In this document: piece by piece, positions 29,601-42,207 of the stretch | Position numbering within the stretch: position 1 is the first letter of the stretch | Layout: each line of letters starts with the position of its first letter | From: Oscarella lobularis | Lineage: Eukaryota > Porifera > Homoscleromorpha > Homosclerophorida > Oscarellidae | NCBI RefSeq assembly: GCF_947507565.1 | Contig: NC_089193.1 | Coordinates: 1,546,325 to 1,610,324 of the forward strand | Reading direction: 5' to 3' | Length of the DNA stretch: 64,000 bases | Notes under the pieces: generated by a model | Seen by the model: the letters and a program-made list of their open reading frames with translations, nothing else | Databases searched by the model: none | What the model was told of the DNA's origin: nothing | Made by a program: the position numbers and the translations under genes

Positions 29601-32600
29601 CTGAACTGCGACGTCCTTCACAAGGGGTCTCGCTGAACTCGCATAGGGAACGAGTTGCTCGCGTTGCTCCAACATTTCGCGATCTTTGAGCAGGAGAGCT
29701 TGCTCCTGCTCGCTCAGTAGCGTTCGCTGCGAGTTAATCATCTCGTTCAGCGACGCGAGCTCGGCTTCGCGAGCCTCCAACGCGTCGCGAAGCTGCGCGT
29801 TCGCTTCGTGGATTTGTAGGAGTTGATTCGACGCGAGGTCGCTCGTCGATTTCTAAAGGATTTTATCGCGAGGAGTACCAAAATAAAATCGACGAACAGC
29901 TTCTCTGAGTTCGTCTTTCATCGCCTGGATTTCCATGACTTTTTCGGCGAAGATTTCTTCGTCACTTGCCAACTCAGATTTACACTAGTAGCTACTATTG
30001 ACGCCAAAAATTAAAATTCAATTTTATATACCCTGGCTAGTTCAGATTGAAGTTGAGCTAATACAGATTCATTAGACCTATTGAAGAATTAAACTCCACT
30101 GCTAGAATCATAGTGTCGTTTGCTTACACCAAAGCACCGTCTTCTTCTGACTCAGCCTTAGTTAAGAAAGATCACTAACAGTTCTAGGAACATGAGAAGC
30201 TACCGTACCTGTTTGACGGACAAATCCCAGACGGAATATTCCTTAAGATGATTGTCTGACAACGTTCCAGCCTAGGGAAAGACTAGCAAGCTGATTTCCC
30301 CCTCCAGAGACTAAAGGTACATACATCTTTGAGAGAAAGAAGCAGATGACGAGCTTGGACAACACAGCTTCGGTAAGATGAGCACAGTCTCCTTATTCTA
30401 AACAAAGACGTTGGCCAGTAGCTTCTTTAATGAATCAATTTTTGTTGTCGGTATTTACCTGATTAGTTCGTCTTCAATTTCTTCAGATTTTTCGTCCATC
30501 TATACGTGGGATTTTTACAGCGAAAAATTGAAATTTTTAGCACTCACTTCCTCTGATTGAGATGACCGAATGCCAACAGTTCCGGCGGTTTGCGTTCGAA
30601 TCAGCTCTTCTTTCAGTGCCTGTAAAAAATTCCCGACAGCTGAATTGATGATCTATTGCCTGCCTCGATTTGACTCTGCATTTCTTCCATACGAACTAGC
30701 TGAGGATCTTTATTAACAACAGGCTTATTTCTAATATTCTTAGCCTGGTGCAAAATAGAAAACGTCATCACACGTTTCTTCTAAGGAATAGAGTACCCTA
30801 TTCGCATATTTCAAGGAATTGAGAGATTCAGCAAAGCTGTTCTCCGAAGGACTAAGGCACGTTAACATGACCGTCCGACCATTCCCACCCAACGAATCCT
30901 AAACCCATTCTCTGAAGAGTTTCCCTAATACAATGCATTAATTAAATACTTTCAAAACACGAGTAATCTTTGAATTTCGGTAAGGGATATGCGTTGCCTA
31001 AATAGCTCTAGTAAGAAAACAAGTCTGGCTGACATCAGATAGATACTTTTCGTTTGGGATCTCCTAGAGCGCTGATTACGTTTCCAAGGGCAAGTAGCCC
31101 GCTGTTTATGAAGACAGATTCTGTGCAAAATTCAACTGTCAACACTATAACTAGTCTTGTGTTTCAATTGCCTTTGAATCTGCCTCCTTTGTTTTCCGTT
31201 TTGTGAGCTCTTTCCGAGCCAGCCAAGTCGACGAAACGAAACTTTGCCGTTACATACTGCTCGCCTTTTTTCTCCTCTGCCCCAAATCATAGAAACGTTT
31301 TTTTTAAAAAAACTCCCTCTGATGTACCCACCTAATCTAAGGGTAAATATAGAATGAGAGCGGCTCGAATGCACGTTCATTCTCGTCATCCCTGATCGTC
31401 TAGCTGACGAGCCCTCCTCCAATAGACTAAGAGCGTCCTGCAGAGAACGAATCTTTACCTCTCTCACGCCAACCAAAACTATAACAGGAGAACGATAAAT
31501 AGACAGAGAGTCATTTTCTTATTTTCTCCACCCGTGTTTCCTTTGTTGTCCTCGCGAATGTGAAGGTCGTGGGACGACGCGGAAACGTGCAATAAATCGC
31601 ACAACTCTTCCTGGTATATTTCCACGTAGGTGACGCCGAGATTCACCTCCACGTCTTCCTCACGACTCTATATAGAAAAATGTAAAGAGCTGATTGAAAT
31701 ATTACAAGGGACTGGCCACTCTTCTGTCTTGTAATAAATTACAGAAATATTACAAGGGACTGGCCACCCTTCCCTCCTGTAATAAATTACAGAAATATTA
31801 CAAGGGACTGGCCACCCTTCTGTCTTGTAATAAATTACAGAAATATTACAAGGGACTGGCCACCCTTCTCTCTTGTAATAAATTACAGAAATATTACAAG
31901 GGACTGGCCACTCTTCTGTCTTGTAATAAATTACAGAAATATTACAAGGGACTGGCCACCCTTCTCTCCTGTAATAAATTACAGAAATATTACAAGGGAC
32001 TGGCCACTCTTCTGTCTTGTAATAAATTACAGAAATATTACAAGGGACTGGCCACCCTTCTCTCCTGTAATAAATTACAGAAATATTACAAGGGACTGGC
32101 CACTCTTCTGTCTTGTAATATATTACAGAAATATTACAAGGGACTGGCCACCCTTCTCTCCTGTAATAAATTACAGAAATATTACAAGGGACTGGCCACC
32201 CTTCTGTCTTGTAATAAATTAAAGAAATATTACAAGAGACTGGCCAACCTTCTCTCCTGTAATAAATTACAGAAATATTACAAGGGACTGGCCACTCTTC
32301 TGTCTTGTAATAAATTACAGAAATATTAGAAGGGACTAGCCAACGGGTCTCTCCTGTAATAAATTACAGCGAAATTTCAGGTGCTAGCCAACGGGTCTCT
32401 CCTGTAATAAATTACAGCGAAATTACAGGTGCTAGCCGACAGCGAAATTACAGGGGATTAGCCAACGGGTCTCTCCTGTAATAAATTACAGCGAAATTAC
32501 AGGTGCTAGCCAACGGGTCTCTCCTGTAATAAATTACAGTGAAATTACAGGGGCTAGCCAACGGGTCTCTCCTGTAATAAATTACAGCGAAATTACAGGG

Positions 32601-35442
32601 GCTAGCCAACGGGTCTCTCCTGTAATAAATTACAGCGAAATTACAGGGGCTAGCCAACGGGTCTCTCCTGTAATAAATTACAGCGAAATTACAGGGGCTA
32701 GCCAACGGGTCTCTCCTGTAATAAATTACAGCGAAATTACAGGTGCTAGCCAACGGGTCTCTCCTGTAATAAATTACAGCGAAATTACAGGGGCTAGCCA
32801 ACGGGTCTCTCCTGTAATAAATTACAGCGAAATTACAGGAGGTTAGCAAACGGGTCTCTCCTGTAATAAATTACAGCGAAATTTCAGGTGCTAGCCAACG
32901 GGTCTCTCCTGTAATAAATTACAGCGAAATTACAGGGGGTTAGCCAACGGGTCTCTCCTGTAATAAATTACAGCGAAATTACAGGGGTTAGCCAACGGGT
33001 CTCTCCTGTAATAAATTAACAGGTGCTAGCCAACGGGTCTCTCCTGTAATAAATTACAGCGAAATTACAGGTGCTAGCCAACGGGTCTCTCCTGTAATAA
33101 ATTACAGCGAAATTACAGGGGATAGCCAACGGGTCTCTCCTGTAATAAATTAAGGCGAAATTACAGGTGCTAGCCAACGGGTCTCTCCTGTAATAAATTA
33201 CAGCGAAATTACAGGTGCTAGCCAACGGGTCTCTTCTGTAATAAATTACAGCGACATTACAGGGGATAGCCAACGGGTCTCTCCTGTAATAAATTAAAGC
33301 GAAATTACAGGGGGTTAGCCAACGGGTCTCTCCTGTAATAAATTACAGCGAAATTACAAGGGTTAGCCAACGGGTCTCTCCTGTAATAAATTACAGCGAA
33401 ATTACAGGGGTTAGCCAACGGGTCTCTCCTGTAATAAATTACAGCGAAATTACAGGGGGTTAGCCAACGGGTCTCTCCTGTAATAAATTACAGCGAAATT
33501 ACAGGGGGTTAGCCAACGGGTCTCTCCTGTAATAAATTACAGCGAAATTACAGGGGTTAGCCAACGGGTCTCTCCTGTAATAAATTACAGCGAAATTACA
33601 GGGGCTAGCCAACGGGTCTCTCCTGTAATAAATTACAGCGAAATTACAGGGGATAGCCAACGGGTCTCTCCTGTAATAAATTACAGCGAAATTACAGGGG
33701 TTAGCCAACGGGTCTCTCCTGTAATAAATTAACAGGTGCTAGCCAACGGGTCTCTCCTGTAATAAATTACAGCGAAATTACAGGTGCTAGCCAACGGGTC
33801 TCTCCTGTAATAAATTAACAGGTGCTAGCCAACGGGTCTCTCCTGTAATAAATTACAGCGAAATTACAGGTGCTAGCCAACGGGTCTCTCCTGTAATAAA
33901 TTACAGCGAAATTACAGGGGATAGCCAACGGGTCTCTCCTGTAATAAATTACAGCGAAATTACAGGGGTTAGCCAACGGGTCTCTCCTGTAATAAATTAA
34001 CAGGTGCTAGCCAACGGGTCTCTCCTGTAATAAATTACAGCGAAATTACAGGTGCTAGCCAACGGGTCTCTCCTGTAATAAATTACAGCGAAATTACAGG
34101 GGATAGCCAACGGGTCTCTCCTGTAATAAATTAAGGCGAAATTACAGGTGCTAGCCAACGGGTCTCTCCTGTAATAAATTACAGCGAAATTACAGGTGCT
34201 AGCCAACGGGTCTCTTCTGTAATAAATTACAGCGACATTACAGGGGATAGCCAACGGGTCTCTCCTGTAATAAATTAAAGCGAAATTACAGGGGGTTAGC
34301 CAACGGGTCTCTCCTGTAATAAATTACAGCGAAATTACAAGGGTTAGCCAACGGGTCTCTCCTGTAATAAATTACAGCGAAATTACAGGGGTTAGCCAAC
34401 GGGTCTCTCCTGTAATAAATTACAGCGAAATTACAGGGGGTTAGCCAACGGGTCTCTCCTGTAATAAATTACAGCGAAATTACAGGGGCTAGCCAACGGG
34501 TCTCTCCTGTAATAAATTACAGAATTACAGAAATATTACAAGGGACTGGCCACTCTTCTGTCTTGTAATAAATTACAGAAATATTACAAGGGACTGGCCA
34601 CCCTTCTCTCCTGTAATAAATTACAGAAATATTACAAGGGACTGGCCACTCTTCTGTCTTGTAATAAATTACAGAAATATTACAAGGGACTGGCCACCCT
34701 TCTGTCTTGTAATAAATTAAAGAAATATTACAAGAGACTGGCCACCCTTCTCTCCTGTAATAAATTACAGAAATATTACTAGAGACTGGCCAACCTTCTC
34801 TCTTGTAAAAAAATTGTCATAACGATTTTTAAAAAATTGTAGTAATTTTTTAAAAATCGTCATGACAATTTTAAAAATCGTCATGGAGACTTATGCACCG
34901 TTATTTGAGTAAAGATTTTCTGCAAAGCACGAGGCAGCAGACCCCTCTCGTCAGACTCGAACGACGACAATCCAGGAGGTCCCTCAATAGTATACGTTTT
35001 TCCAGATCCCTATATAGTACCAAGGTTACTAGTCCGTACTATTGTAATCGCGAGAGCTCAATTTTTACCGTTTGTCCGTATGCAAACGCTGTCACGTTGT
35101 AGCCTTGAAACCATCCGTCTATCAAAGGCACTATGCACGTGTTGAAGACCGTTTCCTAAGAGAAGGCGAGCGTCTTGGCGTTGCATTCGCTGTCGCTCGC
35201 GCGCTTCGCACTTGATTCGCTTCGGGACCGAGTATTTGATCGAACGTGAAAGCTCGATCTTGACCGAGAATGAGCTGGGAGTTTTCGGGGACGACTCGGA
35301 TGCACGAGCGTACATTCTTGACGTGTTCGCGCGGCAGTAACGGTCGAAGCTATCGAAACCGTGCAATAAAGTCCGCCTCTAATGTCTTCTCCTGCTTCGA
35401 ACTCACACGAATAGCGACTCGAACGCGCTCTTCTTCGCTCAT
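26623..35442 (-). CDS. KIF7/KIF27 (Costal-2 type) kinesin
   Basis: Kinesin-4 family motor that in animals works at cilia and in Hedgehog signalling (KIF7) or motile cilia (KIF27). The first exon (35442-35407) encodes [12 protein letters not shown]; the next gives [12 protein letters not shown]. Motor landmarks are AYGQT|GSGKTYT (P-loop, split by an intron), [13 protein letters not shown] (switch I), [13 protein letters not shown] (switch II), [33 protein letters not shown] and [10 protein letters not shown]. About twenty further small exons encode continuous coiled coil, ending [13 protein letters not shown] and [10 protein letters not shown], close to the end of KIF7/27. The stop is at 26623-26625 if the last acceptor is near 26648; reading through gives a stop at 26616. 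One motor intron exceeds 3 kb because of a satellite. Intron 31171-31121 begins with GC. Confidence 0.9.
31695..34805. repeat. 48 bp satellite array inside a KIF7/27 intron
   Basis: About 65 contiguous 48 bp units, all containing ctgtaataaattacag. Two subtypes occur: A (gaaatattacaagggactgg...) at both ends, 31695-32330 and 34525-34805, and B (gcgaaattacaggggctagcc...) in the middle. A block at about 33005-33485 recurs at about 33986-34466 with the same private variants (taaggcg, gcgacatt), showing a 981 bp higher-order duplication. As 48 is a multiple of three, long meaningless open frames run through the array on both strands. Confidence 0.95.
34808..34878. repeat. AT-rich inverted repeat beside the satellite
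   Basis: attgtcataacgattttta and its near reverse complement (taaaaatcgtcatgacaat) flank a short AT core, at the edge of the 48 bp array, followed by another partial copy of the right arm. Confidence 0.75.
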
Positions 35443-35555
35443 TACGAATGGCGTCGCGATAAAAAGCGAAAACGCGTCAGATGCCTGTACATAGCAACCA
35501 GGATGTTGATCAACCTATTTAATCTCTGACGTCGAAGCCTGTTTTCATAGCAACC
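35443..35555. promoter_or_regulatory. Bidirectional promoter of two ciliary kinesins, X-box-like motif
   Basis: Only 113 bp separate the start codons of KIF7/27 (minus) and KIF17 (plus). At 35541-35554 gttttcatagcaac fits the nematode RFX X-box consensus RYYNYY-AT-RRNRAC at all positions. A second catagcaac at 35490-35498 keeps only the right half. A CRE-like tgacgtcg lies at 35527-35534. RFX factors drive ciliary genes, so co-regulation is a reasonable inference. Confidence 0.55.
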
Positions 35556-38008
35556 ATGTCGGCCGAAGCAGTGAAAGTAATCGTGCGCTGTCGACCGATG
35601 AACGGTCGCGAAAAAGACCTAAACTGCTCTCAAGTAATCGGCATGGACTCGTCGATCGGCCAAGTCGTCCTAAAGCGACCGGGAAACGAGCAGACGGCGA
35701 AAAAAACGTTCACATTCGACGGCGCCTACGACACGACAAGCACGACGCAGCAGATCTACGAAGAAATAGCATTTCCGCTCGTCGAAGGCGTAATCGAGGG
35801 CTACAACGGAACGATCTTCGCCTACGGACAAACGGGCTGCGGTAAATCGTACACGATGTCCGGCGTCGTCGAACCGACGACGCAACGAGGCGTCATACCG
35901 CGCGCGTTCGAGCACATCTTCGATAGCATCGGCGTCGCCGACGAGACGAAGTTTCTCGTGCGCGGATCGTACTTGGAGATTTACAACGAAGAGATACGCG
36001 ATCTCCTGGGAAAGAATCCCAAAGCGAAATTAGATTTGAAGGAGCATCCGGAAAAGGGGGTTTACGCGCAGGGGTTGACTCAGGTTCCCGTAGCGAGTGT
36101 TAGGGAGATCGAACGCGCTATGGATCACGGGGCGAATTTTCGTACGGTGGGGGCGACGTTGATGAACATCGATTCGTCGCGATCTCATTCTATATTTACT
36201 ATTACGTTGGAGACGTGCACTTCCGGCGCGAATCCGGATGGGAGCGATCGAATTCGCGCGGGAAAATTGAATTTGGTCGATTTGGCGGGAAGTGAGCGAC
36301 AGGCGAAGACGGGGGCCGTAGGGCAGCGGTTGAAGGAGGCGACGAAGATTAATTTATCGCTTTCGGCTCTGGGGAATGTGATTTCGGCTCTCGTCGACGG
36401 AAAAGCGAAGCACATACCGTATCGCGATTCGAAACTGACGCGACTCTTGCAAGACTCTCTCGGAGGAAATACGAAGACTTTGATGGTGGCGTGCATCAGT
36501 CCGGCCGACAATAATTATGAGGAAACGTTGAGCACGTTGCGGTACGCGAATCGCGCGAAGAACATTAAGAATAAGCCGAAAATCAACGAGGATCCAAAGG
36601 ACGCTCTACTCAGGCAATATCAGGAAGAGATCCAGCAGTTGAAGGCTATGCTCAGTGGAAAGATACCGTCCACTGGCCCTAGTACTATCATAAGTAAAAT
36701 AGATAGAGAGGAGGGAAATCTTATTGATTTAGGGAGTTCTTTTCTTATAGGTGAAGTTCCTTCTGTTGCAACTGAGCAGGTGGACGTTGAGGACTTGAAG
36801 CGGCAGCTTCGAGAAGACTACGAATCCCAGATTGCCGGCATCAAAGCGAAATACGAAGCAGAACGACACGACAGGACGAAACTCGAAGAAGAAATGTTAA
36901 CAATGCGAAGCAAATACGAAGATAATCTCAAAGCGGTGGAAAATCTTCCGTCGCCACTCCAACCAGAAATCGTACGTCAACATTTTCTCCTTTCCTCTAT
37001 AGAAAAATCGTTTGTTTTTTTATAAAGCCTGCTGACTCGTCCTCGTCGTCGTCGACGGCAGAACGCGCCCATCAGGAAGCGATGCTCCGCTTGAGTCGCA
37101 TCAATCAGCAGATGATCGGCGGCGAGCGAATCGACGACGTTCAAACGAAAGAACGACTCAAGAAACGTCGTCGTCGAGCCGACGAACGTCTCGCGCAATT
37201 TCGTGGCGCTCTCGACACCGACGACGACGGAATCATGGAAGGCATCTACAATTCCCTACAGGACGAAATCAAGGCGAAAAACAAAAGAATAGGGGTCGTT
37301 CAGGAAAAACTCGACGTCGCCGATCAGGAAGTCGTCGATCTTCAATACGAATTCGAACAGGAGCGACGAGACTACTTGGACGGAATACGCGAACGCGATC
37401 GAGAAATTCAGCTCCAACGACAGATACTCGATCGAATATTACCGTGTCTTCGTCGCGATTGCAACTACACGAACTTGGATCGAGTTCGAAGCGAAGCGCG
37501 TTGGGACGACGATAAAGGCGAATGGGTTCTACCTCCGCTCGTCGTCGCGCGGACGACTCTGCCGCCGAATCGTCTGGCGAACGCGTCGTCGCCGCCGTCT
37601 AAGGGGGCTATGACTCTAAAGACTCAGGGTCACGATGACAGTTTTTCTCAGCGGATTAGTCGCGCTTCGGAGTCGGAGTATTTCAGGTCGAAGCGCGCGG
37701 CGAAGCTTTTGAATGAGTCGGCGTCGCTCGCCACGTCGCCGCCTGGGGTGAATTTTGGGTCGGGGTCCATGGGTTTGTCGCTCGTTTCTCGATTGCCCCC
37801 GTCTGATTTTGAGTTTGGTGGTGGTGGTGGTGGTGGGTTGAGTAGGCGACCACGGCAGTTGGAGTCGCTCAATCCGGTGTCTGGTGGCCATGCCGCCTAC
37901 ATTGGTGAAGACGATGAACGGGTCATGGAAAAGGTTGAGAGGAAGATTTCGAAGCAGGGACGTAAATTGAATCCGATCAATCAAAAACCGTCTGGAAACG
38001 GGTTTTGA
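35556..38008 (+). CDS. KIF17: KIF17 / OSM-3 kinesin-2 motor
   Basis: Homodimeric kinesin-2 that moves cargo and IFT trains along cilia. Two coding exons, 35556-36971 and 37028-38008, give 798 residues. The N-terminal motor has [33 protein letters not shown] (P-loop), [20 protein letters not shown] (switch I), [16 protein letters not shown] (switch II), [19 protein letters not shown] and [16 protein letters not shown], all typical of KIF17. A coiled coil follows. Near the end [18 protein letters not shown] then [11 protein letters not shown] matches the C-terminal block diagnostic of KIF17. Between about 36698 and 36754 a 57 bp segment has a GTAAAA donor and TTCTTATAG acceptor in frame and may be an intron. 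The KIF17 P-loop reads GCGKS rather than GSGKS. The start is the only ATG before the motor. Confidence 0.96.
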
Positions 38009-38435
38009 GTATCGCTAGTTTATATCTTAGGGTTTTTTTGGTATGAATGCATGCTTCGTGAATATGCTTTGAAGGATTTGTTATTAGCAGAGACAAGCGT
38101 TGACGTTTTCTTAGCGATTTTGAGCACATCTTGCAAGTCCCACAGCTTAGCATGCGTTGGAGGCGGAGGTACAAACCGCAGACTAAAGGATTCTAACACA
38201 TACAGTGACCTCACCAAACTAGAATTGGAAAGGAGGTTAGGTACTTGTAGGTAGTCTCTGCACATCTAAAGGTCGTGCCAGCGGAACGAGCTTGCCCTTG
38301 CTACACGGACATTTCGTGGGAGTTGTGCAAGTATACCTGGGTTGACGTATTCATGACGTAGACGCATTGATTGAGGTGTCGTGTTCCAATTCGTCAGCGC
38401 TAATTGCATTGACCGAACTTGAATGAGTGCCAGCT

Positions 38436-38443
38436 TATATAAG
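38436..38443 (+). promoter_or_regulatory. TATA box of the LC3 gene
   Basis: tatataag lies 74 bp before the LC3 ATG. Two tgacgta words (CRE-like) sit at 38343-38349 and 38354-38360, about 160 bp upstream of the ATG. No gene was recognised in 38009-38516. Confidence 0.5.
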
Positions 38444-38516
38444 GAGCCCCCCCGTTCCTAAGTCTTCGTTCGAGTCCCCGCATCGCCGATCAGTCGAGCA
38501 CGAAGTTTCGTCGTCG

Positions 38517-39161
<645 letters not shown>

Positions 39162-39359
39162 ATGCCGTGTATAGCGAAGGAAATCCGAGTAGACGTCGCT
39201 TGCGCCAGAAAAAAAGTACGCGTGAACAACAATAGTGCGTAGAAAGAAATCTTTTTATATATACTTGGCGAAATGATCTATAAATATGGGCGTGTCCGAA
39301 TAGAATAAACTAAAAACTTGTGTGTGAGACCTCGCCAATATTTAGTTAGAAATAGATAA

Positions 39360-40340
39360 TTATGAATCTTTGCCAGAGGACTCCTTGCTATAGAGTCGTC
39401 GACTGAAAAGCAGCACAATTGCCCCGTTGCAAAGAACCAGTACCAAAAACGGTCCAACTACATCGAACAGCTTTGGAAATCCTCGGCTCATAATAGCATA
39501 ACGTTTCGTCTCCATATCCAACATAATCGCAGTGATTTGAAAACAGCACGCAGCTGCCGAACACACGTGCATGACCTGATGACTATTTCCCACGTAATCG
39601 AACGAGCCAGGCCAAAATCGTTCAGGCACCTTCAAGGCATTCACAATTGACCCGCCAACGATGAGCGACATATGAATGGCGTGATACGTCAACGCTGGCT
39701 CCCATCCGTTCCCCGCGGCACCGTTGTACATTCTCACCAACAGTGGTATCGAGTCGAAGACGTAGAGAAGTGAATATGATAGAGTTCGTATGACGTAACG
39801 CGCACTGTGCCACCGATGACGAGACATGCACGAGACATAGCATGCAATGATGCCCAGGAAGACGGCTATCAACTGCAGGCGTACGGGACTGGTTCGAGTA
39901 AAAAATGACGTCGTAATGTCGAAAGGAAGGCAGTAGTAGAAATACGCGATCCCGCTTGTCAAGCCGTAGACCGCAATACCGAGATAGTCGACGTAGAAGC
40001 AGATGTGACGCGCGCGGCTCGATATGCAATTGAATAGGTGTGCGCACGTACTCACAGTCATGAGTACAATGCAGCCGAGTATGAAAAACGATAGCGGGAA
40101 GGCTTGCGGATCGGCTAGCAGCGCGAATTTGGTGTTGTTGATGTAGACTGCTAGAACGACGAATAGCGATACCGGTAGGAAGTGAGTCCACACGTTCGCC
40201 GTTTCGTTTGTCCACTGGAACATCGTTTTGATGCAGTCGGCGGCGACGAGACCTCGGCAGCGGTAGCCTGTGTTGATGTAAGCTTCGTGGTATTCCGCTG
40301 GCATTTCGCTTCGCGTCCGTAGGCGAGTAAACGTGGCCAT
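39360..40340 (-). CDS. PAQR family receptor (membrane progestin receptor-like)
   Basis: Intronless gene for about 326 residues with seven to eight membrane helices, of the progestin and adipoQ receptor family. The N-terminal block YHEAYINTGYRC, then FQWTNETANVWTHFLPV, is the PAQR signature before helix I. TCAHLFNCISSRARHICF includes the conserved Ser-x(n)-His region. The third motif is NSHQVMHVCSAAA, whose His residues join the predicted zinc site shared with ceramidases. Similarity is closest to PAQR5/7/8 (mPR type). Starting at MATFTRL rather than nine codons upstream keeps a short N-terminus; both are possible. It is divergent from Hikeshi (122 bp) and convergent with LC3. Confidence 0.9.
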   Translation of the reverse strand: MATFTRLRTRSEMPAEYHEAYINTGYRCRGLVAADCIKTMFQWTNETANVWTHFLPVSLFVVLAVYINNTKFALLADPQAFPLSFFILGCIVLMTVSTCAHLFNCISSRARHICFYVDYLGIAVYGLTSGIAYFYYCLPFDITTSFFTRTSPVRLQLIAVFLGIIACYVSCMSRHRWHSARYVIRTLSYSLLYVFDSIPLLVRMYNGAAGNGWEPALTYHAIHMSLIVGGSIVNALKVPERFWPGSFDYVGNSHQVMHVCSAAACCFQITAIMLDMETKRYAIMSRGFPKLFDVVGPFLVLVLCNGAIVLLFSRRLYSKESSGKDS

Positions 40341-40462
40341 TGGAACTCGCGCACGCTCGAAAACCACTGCACGTGCAATCTCACGTGAAGAGATTGGTTA
40401 TGTTTATCAAAATCTACGCGTGCGTTAGCACGAAGTGGACTGCCAAGACTGACTCTCCTAAA

Positions 40463-41106
40463 ATGAGCTTATTCGGCTACGTTGCAGCCGGAAGACTCGT
40501 AAGAACATTCTTTCTGTTACAGATCCTCCTCATTCCTCGCTTCAGATACAGACAGAGTGCGAACAAATCGCCGAGAATCAGTTCGTTTTCGTCGTACCCG
40601 ATATCGATCGCGTGAACCACGTCGTCGTCTTTCTAACGGGCGTTGCCGCATTGCCCGACGGCTTCGCAGCAGCAATATACATCGTTCGACCTGACCCTCA
40701 ATCACCATCACCTATCATTCAGTATATGGGCTTTATAGCCAATCAAAAGCCAAGTGCAATTTTCAAACTGGGAAGACCTAAAATGCAAGATGCGAGCTTG
40801 AATCCTTTTGCATCCGGTCTACTTCCGCAGGCTGGAGCACAGATAGCCATCTCGATCGAGCCGCTTGATCAGGTTGTGCAGCTGAGCGCGGACCAAAGCG
40901 CCGAGGCAACGACAAAGGATGTCGTTTCTCTTGTCACGTCGAAATTGCTTGAGAACTTTTCAGAGTATGCTGCTTCGTTTGCTATTACGCAGGCGCAGAT
41001 GATTCCTGCACCGAACGAAATGTTTATACCTGTCAGCGCGCTCAATCGTTGGGTGGCGAAGATTGAAAGACGCTTGGCCGAAGATCCGAATTTCTGGAGG
41101 ACTTAG
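40463..41106 (+). CDS. HIKESHI: Hikeshi (OPI10/C11orf73), HSP70 nuclear import factor
   Basis: Carrier that imports HSP70 through nuclear pores during heat stress. Exon 40463-40498 encodes MSLFGYVAAGRL; exon 40546-41106 continues IQTECEQIAENQFVFVVPD in phase 0, giving 198 residues (human 197). Family landmarks run the whole length: NHVVVFLTGVAALPDGF, YMGFIANQKPSAIFKL, QIAISIEPLDQV, FAITQAQMIPAPNEMFIP and RRLAEDPNFWRT at the C-terminus. The acceptor is the second AG in the short intron, chosen because it keeps frame and restores family similarity. Confidence 0.96.
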
Positions 41107-41195
41107 ACTAATAGTTAACGCACGTTAATTCTTTTGTTTGTTCTTCTTCTTTCTTTCCTTTTTTCGATCAGTAAATAACACGTATTGTTTACGGC

Positions 41196-42207
41196 ATGGC
41201 TGAGAAAGGAGAAGATCCGTACACCGACGCCGATTTTGAGCGTTTGCTGGAGCTGGAAAAGGAGGACGCGGCGAAGGGAAATTGGACGGAAGCAAAGCGC
41301 TCGCCAGACGCCAACGTCTGGCGAAAGAAAGATCCCAACCACGACATACACCTGCTCAAGGTCTGGAAAAGCCTCGATAAAATCGCTTTGGTTTCGGTTT
41401 CAACTTTCAACAGTAACAAATTAGTTAATAAGTTAGAACCAGAGCCAAGCGGATAGTGCGGAATTTAGATAGGCGTGCCTACTGTATACACCTTTTCTTA
41501 GGGATACTTGAAATGTCCCGGTGTTCCAGCTGCTGACGGTTCTACAGTAGACTTAGTAATAGAAGAGTCTATATATGAATGCACTTTCTTTAGCTGTTGA
41601 ACTGGTGACTAATTACGAATTAAGGCAAAAGTGGGAAAAACGCTTTTATGTCGTTAAAGTTTTGGAAGAATTTCCTACCTACAAGACAGTCTATTGGTAG
41701 AAACAAGTGTAAAGTAGCAGAATTTTTGTACTTCCCGTTTACGTTTAGGGCTGTCAAATTTCCACCTCCCTGTTCAAACAGAGATGTCGTGCAGCACATC
41801 AAAATCAAAGTGGATGGAGACGCGACAATGATTTTGTACAAGCACACTACACATCCGGCTATGCCAGAACAGCCAGGCATTGTGAGGTACATTTGTTAGG
41901 CTGTGCAGTGGGTCTTCTGTTTCAGCATTGTAGTTTACTTTGCCCACGGTCTCAATTTTGGTATGAGTCTTAATTTTTTTTTAGGTCTGAGACTATTTTC
42001 TCTGGCACCATTATTCGTCCTGATCCAAATGATGCGAATTCTTCCACTATAAGCATCCTGTTTCAAGTCGATTTGAAAGGCTGGATACCGGCGTTTGTCA
42101 TTAATATTTTGGCAGCATCAACTCCTCTTGAATGGCGCGGGGAGCTGGTGAAGTACCACAGGGACGTCTATTCCAAACAGAAGAGTCAGAATCAGACGCC
42201 CGAGTGA
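41196..42207 (+). CDS. START-domain lipid-transfer protein (PCTP/STARD-like)
   Basis: Small START-domain protein, probably a cytosolic phospholipid carrier like PCTP (STARD2), STARD7 or STARD10. Exon 1 starts at 41196 (MAEKGEDPYTDADFERLLEL); later exons are 41502-41538, 41594-41696, 41749-41886 and 41985-42207. START features include VWRKKD, a YLKCPGVPAAD strand, NYELRQKWEKRF (like the YRKQWD block), TVYWAVKFPPPCSNRDVV (the SNRD motif) and the C-terminal GWIPAFVINILA helix, matching GQIPSWLINW in PCTP. The exon 1 donor is unresolved; it must be in phase 0 and lies near 41385-41430. The substrate cannot be told from sequence. Confidence 0.85.

Noticed and set aside
31694-34254. Long repetitive open frames (for example a 211-residue plus-strand frame of [12 protein letters not shown] units and minus-strand frames of YYRRDPLA units)
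   Set aside because: They arise because the satellite unit is 48 bp, a multiple of three, and lacks stops. They lie in a KIF7/27 intron and have no start, domain or gene context.
31695-34805. CRISPR-like array
   Set aside because: Repeats are contiguous with no unique spacers, the unit is 48 bp, and the DNA is eukaryotic with splice signals.
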